Below, in pieces: positions 33,026-45,112 of a stretch of 64,000 bases of DNA. The notes beneath the pieces were generated by a model that saw nothing but the letters and a program-made list of their open reading frames with translations, did not search any database and was not told where the DNA came from. This DNA is from Nelumbo lutea (lineage: Eukaryota; Streptophyta; Magnoliopsida; Proteales; Nelumbonaceae): contig JAKGHH010000003.1 of assembly GCA_022828595.1 (NCBI GenBank), forward strand, positions 53,743,759 through 53,807,758. Reading direction: 5' to 3'. The number at the start of each line of letters is the position of its first letter. The first letter of the stretch is position 1. The translations under genes and the position numbers were made by a program.

Positions 33026-33070
33026 TGGAAGAAGAAGAAGAAGAAGAAGAAGAGGAGGAGGAGGGGGAGC
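33026..33070 (+). repeat. (GAA/GAG)n tract at the A/B junction
   Basis: Purine triplet repeat. Directly after it the sequence 'cttgaccaaatcccgtgg' begins the second copy of what starts at 16379, so the tandem duplication junction lies here. Confidence 0.8.
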
Positions 33071-33778
33071 TTGACCAAATCCCGTGGTTTCTTTGTCTTG
33101 TTTAGTCGATGGATGGATGTTATTTTGGGTTCAGACATCTTTACTTTTTCTTGATTTTCGGATAGGAATAGAAATGTGTTTTTATGGTGGACGATGGAGA
33201 CTGAACAGGGGATGGGGGAAATTGAACAGGGGATCACGGTTGTCGTCGCCGAGGAGCTTCAGTAGTGGCTCATGGTGGACGATGGAGTCTGAATGGAGAA
33301 CTTCAACAGTTGCTCACGGTTGACGGTGGACACTGAAACGAGATCTTCAACAGTGGCTTGTTGACGGTGAGTTTGAACCTGGGAGATCGTTGATGGCGAG
33401 CTTGAACTTGGGAGATCGTTGACGGCGAGTTTACTGTGAGATCACTGATGGTGGACGTCGGTGTTCTTGTTCTCCTTTCCTTCTTCTCTTCGATTGTTTG
33501 ACATCACATGACGTTGTTTGACTGACGGTCGACTAACTGGTGGGACCTATGAAACACAAAAAGGGTACCTAAGAGGCCAAGACAAAAAGACTACTTAGCA
33601 ATACTACTGGCCTGAGATTGTCCGTCAATGCTGTGAGTTTAGTAGAACTTCCATGCCTGTCTGTTTCATCTTTTTAGCAACCTTCTTTTGATCTTTAGGG
33701 TCTGTTTCTTTATAAGGCGATTTTCTTCCTCCATCTCCTCGTCCAGATCTTCTAAACCCAGAAAAGAAATTGAAGTGG

Positions 33779-35637
33779 ATGGTGGTCTCTGGCGATGCCG
33801 GAGATTCATCTGGAATACTGATAAAATCGGATTATGATCGGATGAAAGAATTAAAGGAATTCGATGACTCTAAAGCTGGCGTAAAAGGATTAGTAGACTC
33901 TGGCCTGGTGAAGGTTCCTCGTATATTCATCCACCCACCTGAAGAGTATGATGGTAGGTCAGTTTCCAATCAGACCCACTTCACAATTCCGGTCATAGAC
34001 CTAGACGGCATCGGCGAAGATGCTATTCGACGCAGGGAGATTGTCGAGGAAGTTCGGAATGCATCAGAGATGTGGGGCTTCTTTCAGGTGGTGAATCATG
34101 GGATCCCTGTAAATGTTTTGGATGAGATGCTTCAAGGGGTGCGTGGATTCTACGAACAGGACATTGAAGTGAAGAAAAAGTTCTATACACGTGATTTGAG
34201 GCGCAGGCTGGTGTATAATAGCAATAATCAATTGTATCAATCACTAGCAGCTAATTGGAGGGACAGTTTCTATTGCTTCATGGCTCCGGAGCCTCCTCAG
34301 CCTGAAGATTTGCCTGCTGTGTGTAGGTATGTCATGAACAAAGAAATTAATAGACGACCTGGTACGTATCAAGCAATGATAAATGAGCCTTCATATATAA
34401 TTGATACAGCCATGGATGAAATTCTTGTTTTTTTTTTTTTTTTTTTGTTTACTGATTATATCAACTGAAACGGAAGGACTCTAGAGCAACCACAATCTCC
34501 CAAACTTCCCACGAGAGGCCACAACCAGAACAAATAGATCCAAGACTAAGCCTTCCAGGAATCTAACAACTCTTATCCTCTGATCATCTTGCCTCGGAGA
34601 TAAACATCTGATTCCGAAAAGTAAGCTACTCTCGTTCGAATAGCGCTGGGCTAAAACCGTGGAATCAGGCTCTCCTGACACCCACCTCACTTCAGATGGG
34701 GTGGCTAACAGGGTCAGCCTAGCCCATTTTAGCATTTTCACTTCAGATGATATCTGAATGAACCTTCATATATAGAAAAGAAAGTTTGTCATGATTTTCA
34801 TTTCTCTATGTTCTTGGTTCTATTTGCTCCCCCTTTTTTTTTGGATCATCTTGTGATAATTATAAGGTGGCCTAGATGGCAATTAATTATAATAACACCG
34901 TTGATCTTTCAGAACTAATTTTGGTATACTTTTATGTATGTTCTTGAATTGTAGAGATATAATGATGGAATACTCCAAAGAAGTGAAAAAATTAGGGATT
35001 TTCTTGTTTGAGTTACTGTCTGAGGCTTTGACACTTAAGCCAGAACACCTGGTAGACATTGGGTGTGCCGAGGGGCATGCGTTGCTGACCCACTACTATC
35101 CACCATGCCCAGAGCCGGAATTGACGATGGGTACCAGTAAGCATGCAGACAATGATTTCCTTACTGTGCTTCTACAAGACAACATCGGTGGCCTCCAAGT
35201 CCTTCGTGAAAAGCAGTGGGTCGATGTTCTACCGATGCCTGGAGCTTTGATTGTCAATGTTGGAGATCTTCTACAGGTAAGCCTTTGTTTTTTCTAATAA
35301 ATTACCCAAATTAGAATGGGTGTGATGCTTTTGCTGGTTCAGAGTTTCAGATTGACAATTTGTTTTGGGTTTCTACCTGCAGCTTATCTCAAATGATAGA
35401 TTTAAAAGCGTAGAACACAGAGTACTCGCAAACCGCATCGGCCCCAGAGTATCGGTGGCGTGCTTTTTCACCACACCTGTAATTCAGGCATCAGGGAAGT
35501 TGTATGGGCCGATCAAGGAGCTGTTGTCAGAAGAAAATCCACCCATCTACAGGGAAACCACGGTCCAAGAGTATACTAAACACTTCGTTGCAAAAGGACT
35601 TGATGGGAACTCTGCATTGACGCGTTTCAAGTTGTGA
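33779..35637 (+). CDS. 2-oxoglutarate/Fe(II) dioxygenase, gene B (ACC-oxidase homolog family)
   Basis: Exons 33779-34326, 34955-35276 and 35383-35637, GT-AG introns, 374 aa. It differs from gene A by 16 substitutions and one missing Lys. Iron ligands are H246, D248 and H302. R312 and S314 form the RxS motif. The '[20 protein letters not shown]' stretch before the second sheet is the family norm, so B looks like the better-preserved member of the A/B pair. An in-frame TTG nine bases upstream is not a likely start. The downstream flank is shared with gene A, and about 500 bp of the immediate upstream region is shared too. Further upstream is a GA-rich tract instead of the inverted-repeat end. 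Substrate unknown; oxidative tailoring of a specialised metabolite is the family expectation. Confidence 0.94.
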
Positions 35638-36060
35638 GCTCGGCAGTCATGTAAATATGCTCCTTTTATCTTTATGGTTGGACGTTGGCCTAGTATTTGC
35701 TCAATTCACGGTCAGACCTAAAGCTGCAAACTTTCGGTGAAAATGTTATATTCATGTGCAAATGCATCCGTTGCGAGTCTTCGGTTTACAGGAAGATGTT
35801 AGAGTTCGTGGGGGAATTTAAAACAAAAGCTAGATGATGCCAATGGTGCCCATTTAGGAGGGCTAAAGTGCAGAAGCTTCTTGCTTTCGAGACGGGCTTC
35901 ACATGGACAGCCTATAAGCTATAGTTGGTGAAAAATCTAGAGAGCCCAGATTTACTGTTGGTAATGGCTGTCTACTTTACAGTTTATTTGAATAGCTTAT
36001 ATAGAGCACTTCAAAGCAACTGAACCAGCTTAGGTCTTAAACTCTTAATCTTTAACTTAG
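35638..36060. other. 3' flank of gene B, shared with gene A
   Basis: Aligns with 19138-19550 with scattered small indels. No gene. Confidence 0.5.
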
Positions 36061-36220
36061 TGCCCATTTGGGAGGGCTGAAGCACAGTGGCTTTTGTCTT
36101 TCCGAGGTGATATGCACATGGACAGCCTAAAAGCTATGTTTGATGAAAATCCAGAGAACCTAAATTGATTGAACCAGCTTAACTAAATCTTCAATTCAGT
36201 TCTCCCAAACGGGCCCTTAG
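36061..36220. mobile_element. MITE with TTTGGGAGGGC ends (unit B copy)
   Basis: 'tgcccatttgggagggctga' at the left and 'tctcccaaacgggcccttag' at the right form a clean inverted repeat. Paralogous to 19552-19693. Confidence 0.65.
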
Positions 36221-38110
36221 TCAGATGGTTGATTGGCTATTGACACTTCACGTCCACTCCCATGCAACAGGTGTTGGGTTTGGAACAAGGTAATTATTTT
36301 ATTAGTGAAGCTGTGGCCGGCCTAGGATCTGATTGGTAGAACTAATTGATTAACCTGACTCATTTGGTCTGATTCAGAGTTAGCCTAAAAAACCAAAAAG
36401 CTAGGTGACAGCTCATAATATTTGGTTCATGGTGGGTCTGGTCTGTGATTTTAGATTAATTCAGAACAATGTTTTAAATAAAGAAGGGTTTATCAGCAAA
36501 TCATGAAGTTGGTTAAATTTCCAACCAGATTGAAGTTGAACTTTGCAGTTTGGTGTCAAACATATGCCCTACAGCCTTACAAATTTAGTGCGTTAGATTA
36601 GAAAAAAAAAATGAAATAGATTGAGGAACGTGAAATTACCCCATTTTAATTGCACCAAATGTATATAAAAAATTAACAAAAGGTTGTAAATTGGGTGCTG
36701 AACAGCTTCTTTTTGTAAATTGGGAGTTGGACAAAAGGTTCTAAACTACTTTGACTGATTGGGGAGTTGGACAGCTTCTCAAAAGACTTCGTTTGGGCCT
36801 GGGCCTAAATCTCTCCAAGATGAGATTATGCTGGTCTAGCGCTGATCTTGGCTCAATCCAAGTTATGGTGACGTTACCTTTTTCTATTTGTTATATGTGG
36901 GGAAATTGAATGGCTTCTATAGACATTAAGGCAACCTGTTAGTGGTTGGCACACCATCTAACACTTGACAAAGTTTATTTTTGCATGGTTTTAACTTTTA
37001 CCGGAGAGGAATTACTGTGGTTCCTTCTAATAAAGTTAAGTTTGGGAGTGCTTAAAAATAAGTGGTTATTTGAATACACATTTATTTTGAGTCATAATCA
37101 CACCAATAAACACTTATTTGCATTTATGAAGTAAGCCTAAAATAAGTGTTTATTTTTAAGTGCTTATTTCCTTTCTAGCCTATCTTGGCCCGTCATGTCA
37201 TTTTAAAAATACTTTCCCTATTTACAATAAGTGCTTTTTTCACTAAATACTCATAAGTGCTTATTAGAATAAATACTTATTTTTCAAATAAGCACTTCCA
37301 AACTTGGCCTAATAGGAAGAATTGGTATAGATAATTGAAAAATGGCATTTTGGGTCTAACTTCTCCTTAAGGTTTCGTTTGGTTTGTGGATAAAACTAGA
37401 ATTGGAATCGGAATCATCTATTCTTGGCGCTTGTTTGGTTCAATCAGGAATCAAAATCATAACTCATCATATATCCACTTGTACCTTTCTAATTCAAGTC
37501 CAATAAAAAAAAAAAAACATAAAATCAAGTCCAAGTCCATCATATGGCAAAATATAACCAAATCCACCATATATCCATGTAATAAAAAAGTCTATAGTAC
37601 TTAAGATAACCTAGTGGCAAAATATAACGAAATCCCCCATATAATCCATCTATTAAAAAATGTCGCAATATATCAAAATGTAATGATAATATGCATAACA
37701 TATCACTTAGTGGTTATAGATAGATCCACCAAACTAGGATAGGAAAGCTCTAACATATATTCTCTCCTTATTACTTTTGGAAGTTATGAAAACACATTAA
37801 GCTTTGCTGCATTGGTAAACAAACTATTAATCGCTCTAAATACATCACTATTAGTTAATACCTCAATCTTCATAAATTCATCCACAATGTTATTTATCGA
37901 CAATTTGTTTTTCACGTGCATCCTTATAAGCCATTGCAGAAGCTATAGTCTTAGAATGGATGCCAATATCCTCTATTAGTGACCAAAATATATTTACAAT
38001 AGATGGAATTGTACCTCCAAATTAATCTATATTTCGACTACAACTTCATTGTCTCCTTTTCTTTAGTTTTCTTCTTCTTTGAACTACTTGTGCTTGTAGA
38101 AGTTGAAATG
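36221..38110. other. Unit B 3' spacer
   Basis: Matches 19694-21170 for most of its length. 'aataagtgcttatt' palindromic motifs recur at 37138-37300. A partial MITE end ('ggtttcgtttggtttgtgg') is at 37371. The 37490-38040 part is poorly matched in unit A. No gene. Confidence 0.45.
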
Positions 38111-39935
38111 TTGGGTTGAGGAATTGATTGGCCCTCATCACCTAAATCATCATCATTGTTGTTAATATGTGTTTTATCATTTTTTGTCTCATCTACTTCT
38201 ATATAGTGTAGAACTTCCTTAAAAGTTTCAATTGATTGGCCAATTGTCTTATTTTTGCCATAAATCTCTCCAAGTTTTCAAAACCATTTGAATTCCAAAC
38301 CATACAGGCCACCCACATCCTTGTGAGATTAACATTATGAACAATAGAAGCTATATCAAAAGATAAATAAATAAAGGAACAAATAAAATGCATTAAGGAC
38401 AATTATAAAAGATAACAAATGGGTGGACAACTTACCTTGCACCAACGCTCATATCAATCTTTTTTACTTTGAATCATATTCTTTGTATCATCCTACTTAC
38501 AATCACTTTCCTTTAACATCTAAGTAATTGCAAAGTATTTTTGCTTAAACCATTTAAGCCTAGAATCGTATGAAGATTTGATTGTAAACTAGAATTGAGA
38601 ATCTTTGAACGAATCATATCCACATGGGGTCGGTATTCAAATCTTGTAAACTTTCGATCAACGTCTTATCCTTTTCATCATGTCACTTGTGCTTGTTTTT
38701 CTCCCTACCATACTCAGAATAGGTAATTTCAACATTGGTGGACATCTTCTCAAATAAAGATAATTATTCAAAATTATATGAGAAAAATGGATAACAAAAC
38801 TTGTGAATATGCAAAATTTAAAAAAGAAGTATAAAACTTGTGGACATTTAAAATGTAATAAAGAAACATAAAAATGAACTAGTATATAATTCATTCAATT
38901 AAGCTTTAGCTCTAGATCTCTAATCGTTAAACATGTAATGAGCTAGACTATTTTCAAAGTTGGCCCATTGATCATTAGGGATAATGGTAGTAATGTTCTT
39001 CACTTTGTCCTCCTCTTTTATTATCCTTGTCCGCTTCATTTTCATAATCCTCTCCAACTTCATCTCCATCAGATATGTAACTATTTTCAAGCCATTGTGA
39101 TTTATGTTTGTGTCTAAATTGCGAAAAATGATGGACTGCTAAGAATCTTTCAACGTTGCTTAAGCATTTTAAAACACCTCTCTATGACATTCCTTGAACT
39201 GACTTCATATTAAAATATTCATCTACAATACGTGGTTGTTGCCTATCCCTCCATTTATTGAGGTGATATCGCCGGCCTCTAAAACTCTTTGCAATGCAAT
39301 ACCCGACATCCACCAAATAGTAATGGCCTTGACACATACGATGTATGAGAAAAAAGCATGTCAACAAATAAAATTGAATATTAAGATTAATTAATTCATT
39401 AATACTAACACAACTATTTACCTTGAGGGATCTTTAATCCATTAGGCCTCGATATTGCATCTTGAAGCATATGACCATCATGTGCAGAGCTTTCTCAATT
39501 AAGCAACACATGATTTAATTGCATGTCAGGTGAGCATACACCTAATACATTGGTGGTAATATTTACCTTTCTACTTTAACATAGTGTGTTAAAACACAAT
39601 GCAGAAATATTAATCAATAAAATAATCAAATTATATGATATCTTAAAACATTTTCACTTGCTGTTAATGCATTCCTCCTTAATTAGGAGACATCGATTAA
39701 ATTGATGGCGTATAGTTTCTCCACTTTTTAGGAAATCAACACCTATAGTTCTATTTTTATGGTGGTGAGCTAATGTATAAAGAAATATTGCAACAATTTC
39801 TTGTACTGACATGTTCCTAGTATCCCTCAACCCCCCAATATCTATAACCATCTTACATAATACACAAAAAGTGTGTCTATCCATTTTAGGATCACTTACC
39901 TAGTACATATGACTCTCCGTAGTGAGCCTATTTAT
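38110..39935 (-). pseudogene. PIF/Harbinger transposase remnant (unit B copy)
   Basis: Minus strand. 39654-39884 reads as the N-terminal part of the HARBI1-like nuclease: 'MDRHTFCVLCKMVIDIGGLR', then 'MSVQEIVAIFLYTLAHH' and 'SGETIRHQFNR'. 39182-39367 carries 'GHYYLVDVGYCIAKSF' and 'RGRRYHLNKW', the usual block after the second catalytic Asp. 38199-38760 holds the SANT-like second ORF remnant. Stops and frameshifts separate the blocks, so no active transposase. Confidence 0.8.
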
Positions 39936-40339
39936 ATTTTCTATCCATTTCATCACCTTTCATGTTTACTAGATAATAATAACTGATATCTTGTTATTGC
40001 AAGATGCATGAACACAATATAATACCACATATTCAACAATACAATCAATAACATGATTATTGAACACATAATTTGGGTATTACGAGTTATTCAATTTAAA
40101 TTTACGAGCAACATCAATTAAATGGGAACTAGAAACTATGACTAGAAAATGTGGGCATAAATTAAGAAAGAAAGAAAATGAAAAACAACTTGGATTAATA
40201 GATTGCTTAATCTTGCCATAGGATCTATTAATTTGTAAAAACAATTTACCCTTTCTTCCCAACAAAGTTACACTCACCATGGTGTCCATCACCTATTTTT
40301 ACTATATTTTTTAGATTTCTTCACTAAGCAACTTACTTG

Positions 40340-41590
40340 AAAAGCTCTTGTTTTTTTTTTTTGCCTTTTTATCAAAATTCCATTATGATTTTTATTTTGA
40401 TATATAATCACAAGGACTAGTGCCAAATGGTAACTTAACATGGATATTTCAAATTGGGTGCAATCTTTGTGTCATAAAATTCAACTTTTGGTGTCAATTA
40501 TGCAACCACTCCTTGTCCATGCTATGTCTATGTAACAGAGCTTGCAACCATACTATGGGTTTTGCAACTTTACAACTCATGATAATTTTTTTTACAACCG
40601 CTGGGGTTTGATTTTAATGGGTTAATTTATGTAGTCAAGATAGTTGTCAAAAAACATTATCTTAATTTTCTTTGAATTTTGCATAATACCTATTAAAAAT
40701 AAAAGTTATTTATTGCACTACTTTGCCTTTTTTGAGGTTAAGAGCGGGAGGAGGTAGTTGTTTCATTCGACAGAAGAAATATGTACCTAAGGAAACAACT
40801 ATGCAAAAAGGGAGCTTATTGCTCCATCCTCAACAAAGAAAGTTATGGAGCAGTGATGTTACTTTAGATAAAGCTCTTCCTAGACTCCTTCTAGCTAAAT
40901 GATCAACTTCAGCCTTTAGGTTCCTAGGAGTCCACTACAAAATAGATAACCTTATTTTCAAATTACCATTAAAAAAAAAAGAAATGCCTCTCATCAAGAT
41001 GGTTTCCTAGCCTCCATGGACCTGAACAAGTTATGCTAGCCCGCATTATGGTGTTAGAGCCCCCCTTACTCGTTCTTGTGGCTAAAAACACTTGGGAATC
41101 TTGGATACACTTCATTAATTTATGGAGAGATGTTTCTGATGCATAGCTAGATACCGTTCTTTCAACATGTTTATACGCCTTTTGCTTTCAACAAACCTGG
41201 ACTCATTTTTTAGGTATCATTCCTTTATTGGTATTATAATACATGATATGTCTCTCTCCTTAATATATATATATATATTAGAAAAGATTGTAAAATCAAT
41301 TCACATATGAGTTCATGCATATGATCTCTCTTTTTTCTTTTATTTTCCCTTTTAACCTTTTCAATTCCTAAAACACTCACCTTTTTTCCACTCTAAAATT
41401 GTTTTTTCTTAAAATTCTCTTGCCAATCTCTCATACTTTGACTCTATAAACCTATTATCTTACAATGTATTGCATCCTCAATAAGAAGGCTTCTACTTCA
41501 AGTGTGTGACTACCCTCTAACTCAAAAATAAAAAATAATAGGAATAGATAAATTTTAACACAAGAAAATAAAATATATATTAAGTGGGGT
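40340..41590. other. Unit B-specific spacer, possible LINE tail fragment
   Basis: No counterpart in unit A. On the minus strand 40740-40930 reads 'PRNLKAEVDHLARRSLGRAL', loosely like the R-x-N-x-x-AD-x-LAR end of LINE RNase H. This is weak. A (TA)n run is at 41261-41278. Otherwise nothing recognised. Confidence 0.35.
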
Positions 41591-43500
41591 TGCTCTTACT
41601 CTAGCTCTCAAATCATGTTATGGTACCAGAGCTCTCAAGTCATGTTTTTCTAATTCATGTTAAGAGGTCATTTATTATCATTTAGTTACAAATCAAAGCA
41701 AACCTACCATAGCATCTTAGATCTAATAAATAAATTCAACCCAAATGCTTCAAAAACTAGTGAGTCTCAAACAAAGTACCAATATACAAGTTTCCCATAT
41801 GGTTGTATGCCAAGTGGACCCTAAGGATCCTGCTTTTTGACTTGAACTACCCTATCTATCCGGTTCGGATGGGCTATACATATGTTGTTACAATGTGGGG
41901 CTACACTTCCACTTCCATCTGCATTGTAACATCATCTTCTTTTGGGAAACATGAAAAAGTTTAGATAATTTCTGTTACTCTATTTTTTTATTTAAAAAAA
42001 AAAAAACTTTGTTCTTTCTTTTTCAAGTAGCTCGCCCTGACTCATTTTCCAATGGCAAATAATCTTATTCCCCCTCCCCATACAAATCCCAAACCCTATC
42101 GACACTAGTTAGTATTCTCTTGATTATTTACTTGTTTTAAAGAAAGTTACAAGGGGCATTCCCCCTTACAACCTCCTACCCTCTATAGCTTTCTTATAAT
42201 CTATGTGAAGAAACGGATTGAAGAAGCAAACGTGGGGTGTTCTCCTTTACATTATAAGATGTTCTCTGGTTGTGGTTTTTCTCTGTTTATAGTTTTTCGA
42301 GTTCTAAAAGTTCCTTGTTGTTCATAACAAATACATGCGAAAGGCAAATATAGGTAGAGAAATGTAGCTGGTGGGAAGATGAAGATTTCAATGAAAACAC
42401 ATATTTTAATGGAGAAGACAAGGATTTTAATGGAAATGGTCTCATTTTGATTTTTTTTTTCTTTATTTGTCATCATCGGGAAGTTGCTGAAGTTGAAAGT
42501 TGGAAGAAAAAAGTTAATAAATTTTTTTATCGTTAAAAAAAAAAAAGAGAGTAATAGAGGTTATCTAATCATTTACACATTTTCCATAAAATTAGACGTG
42601 TTAGAACATGATCGGAAGTGTAGCCTGCATTGTAACAATGAATGTGTAGCCCATCTGAACCCCTATATGTCATATACTATCTGGTTGTGCATAAAATCCC
42701 ATTTAAAAATTCTAGGGTCAATAGGTACCAAAAGGATCCTCTTGGAACAAATTGATGTTTATACTTTGTACTTTCTCTTCTTTGAATGGCCAGGGTTTGT
42801 AAATATATGACACATTTGTACAGATAGAAGACAATTATCTTCCACACAAACTTGTTTGTCTTTCTTATAGTGGAACCATGGAATTTTAATACCATCTAAT
42901 CCATATTCCAAGGTATATTCTTGTTTTGTTGAATGGAATGCTACAATTTTACTTCTGAATTGCAACAAAATTATTCTATAATTATTTTACAAGTCAGATC
43001 TTTACAAGTATGTCTTTTTAGAAGCAAAAGAGACTGATGGTTTGAGAATCTTGAGTTTCGATTTGAAATTCTTATTTTCAAATAGGCCTAAATTTTCATG
43101 TCATTGCAATCTAATGAAGAAATGTTTTTTTAGTGAAATGTTTAATCAATGGCTATTTAAATCATTTCTTTATGGGCTAGAATGCTAGTAGTTAATAAAT
43201 TACAGAGCAAGTTTTCTAAGCTCACTAATGCATGAAAATGTTCAATGTTATAATGGGAAATATGAGGTTATCATGAATACCAGTGAAGTTCTATCTCACT
43301 AGAGTAAAGTGATCTGTAGAGTGAACCAAAGTAGGGTGGATCTCTAAAATGATTTGGAGCAGAGTGGACCTATAAACGAATCAGAGTAGGGGTTCATTCG
43401 AACCAGAGTAGGGGCCGGTTTGTGAAATGGAACACCATATTGCAATCAATAATAAAAAGAAGGAAAAGGAGGAGGAGTAGCGAGAAGAGGAAGAGGAGGC
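41591..43500. other. Unit B distal spacer, aligns with unit A 24165-26130 and 31985-33060
   Basis: Low-complexity-rich spacer without a gene. The uninterrupted region 43106-43200 is the empty-site reference for the 5.85-kb block and the solo LTR of unit A. Purine-rich tract at 43455-43500 matches the unit A end. Confidence 0.6.
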
Positions 43501-43504
43501 GGGG

Positions 43505-43770
43505 TGGGTGGGTCGGAAAGAAGGATAGTTGGTGCCCATCTTACCTCGTTGGGGATGGGGTTGGTGGTAGCAGTGGCTAGTATGGAGGCTGAATATAGTT
43601 GCTCATACAAGAGCTTTGGTCGATTAGGGGATAGGAATTGCATTCTCAAAGGGGATCGGGAATGGCCATTCTCCCATACGGGAGAACCTCACTCCACCTA
43701 TAATGGAAGTGGGATTTCCATTCCCATCAACCAAACACTATGAATTGGAATGACCCATTGTTTTGATGGA
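43505..43770. mobile_element. MITE-like fragment related to 1178-1456
   Basis: Shares 'gggaatggccattc', 'catacgggagaac' and 'accaaacac' style motifs with the element at 1178-1456. Boundaries unclear. Confidence 0.35.
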
Positions 43771-45112
43771 TAAGTGGAAGATGTATTTTATTGGTTTTTG
43801 GCTTTTGCATTTTGTGTTTAAAGTGGGACCACATGTTAAAACTCTAAGATTCCCTTTTAAATGGTATTAGTTCTTTTGAATTTACATTTTAAAAGACTAT
43901 TAACACCTTGAATATTTTTAATGTCCAAATTAACCCCCTGACTAATTGTTAGTACTTCAAAATCATTAACATGTACAAATACTTCTAAGCCCTTCCTTGG
44001 AAGTACTTATTGGAATATGTTCTTATATTAGGATGGGACCACACCAATAAGCCGTTACTTCTCGTTTCGGAAATAAGTCCAAAATAAGCACTTATAAAAT
44101 AAGCTCGAACGTTGGGACTCTTTTTAAGAGTGCGGATCAGCTCCTTAAAGCTGAGTGCCTCACAACGGCTGATTTTGCCACACGTCCCTGGGTTCGTGTG
44201 TGAGCAAAACACGAGTGGAGGGGAGCAAACGTAGTTAGCATGGACAGCCATTACTCCACCAACCTAAATTCGATGGTTTTGCATTTGGTTCCCAAAACAT
44301 TCACCCCTGCGTATACTCTCTCCAGGTCAGGGCTGAAGCCCTAGATCCCTCCCTCCACTGGTTGGTTGCAATTAATTCTCCAATGGTCACCGACGAAACG
44401 ACACTCCAGCATTTCTAATTCCGTAGTCATCAAATTTAGGATTTATTTACATTTTTAAATAGAAAAAGTGACATCTTAAAATCTATAAAACAAATTTTTA
44501 ATTTAAATTAACGATTTTTAAAAAATATATATATAATTGAAATGCTATGAATGGAATAAAATCTAATTAGATTGGATTTGAACACTGAACGGTCAGATTA
44601 GAATTGAGGCAAACCCATGCTTAACCCGAGCCGTTGACATCCCAACCTAGATATTAAGGCTACCCGACAGATAAATATTGGTACATCATCTAAAACTCGA
44701 CGAAATCTATTTTTGTATGGTTTTAATGGAGAGAAATTATTGTGGGTTGACTTTTCAGGACAAGGATCCCGATCTCCCATGTGGCAACCCACTGGGCTTT
44801 GACTGACCATAGCCCATAGGTGACTCACCCACGGCTCTGTGGCCCGTGGTCCGGAGATGCTCTCTTTTTCTTTGAATTATTGAACCACGACCACGAGTCC
44901 AAGACCCAGTCCTTTATGGTGGCCAGTGGGTTCCACAAACGAGCCTCTACAGTATTCACCGCAATTGAATGATTGAAGGGATGGGGCGGCCCATTCATTC
45001 TGATTTCTGACCAGGTCCATTAATTAATATATTTGACTCCTGTATCTGCCTCGAACTCGATCATCTTCCTCTCCTTCATACAACTACAAGCGCACTGAAC
45101 AAAGAAGGGAAA
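43771..45112 (+). other. Upstream region of gene C containing fossil dioxygenase 3' flank
   Basis: 44030-44110 ('ccacaccaataag', 'aaataagtccaaaataagca') and 44655-44750 ('atggttttaatggag', 'aaattattgtgg') match the 3' flanks of genes A and B in the same order. This sequence therefore probably once followed a dioxygenase gene. 44750-44885 also matches 55410-55545, upstream of gene D. A TATA-like 'taatatattt' lies near 45024. Confidence 0.5.

Larger units (their letters stand above)
16379..33065 (+). repeat. Segmental tandem duplication, unit A
   Basis: Sequence from about 16379 onward matches sequence from about 33071 onward in the same order and orientation: promoter-proximal repeats, the dioxygenase gene, about 1.6 kb of 3' flank, a dead PIF/Harbinger element and further spacer to 26.1 kb. 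It then resumes at about 31985-32049 and 32920-33060. Unit A also carries about 5.9 kb (26.13-31.98 kb), a solo LTR, a 567-bp foldback element and a 136-bp hairpin that unit B lacks. Confidence 0.88.
33071..43500 (+). repeat. Segmental tandem duplication, unit B
   Basis: Second copy of the block described at 16379. It lacks the left inverted-repeat end upstream of gene A, the hairpin MITE, the foldback element, the 5.85-kb block and the solo LTR. It has its own extra ~1.25 kb at 40340-41590. Confidence 0.88.
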
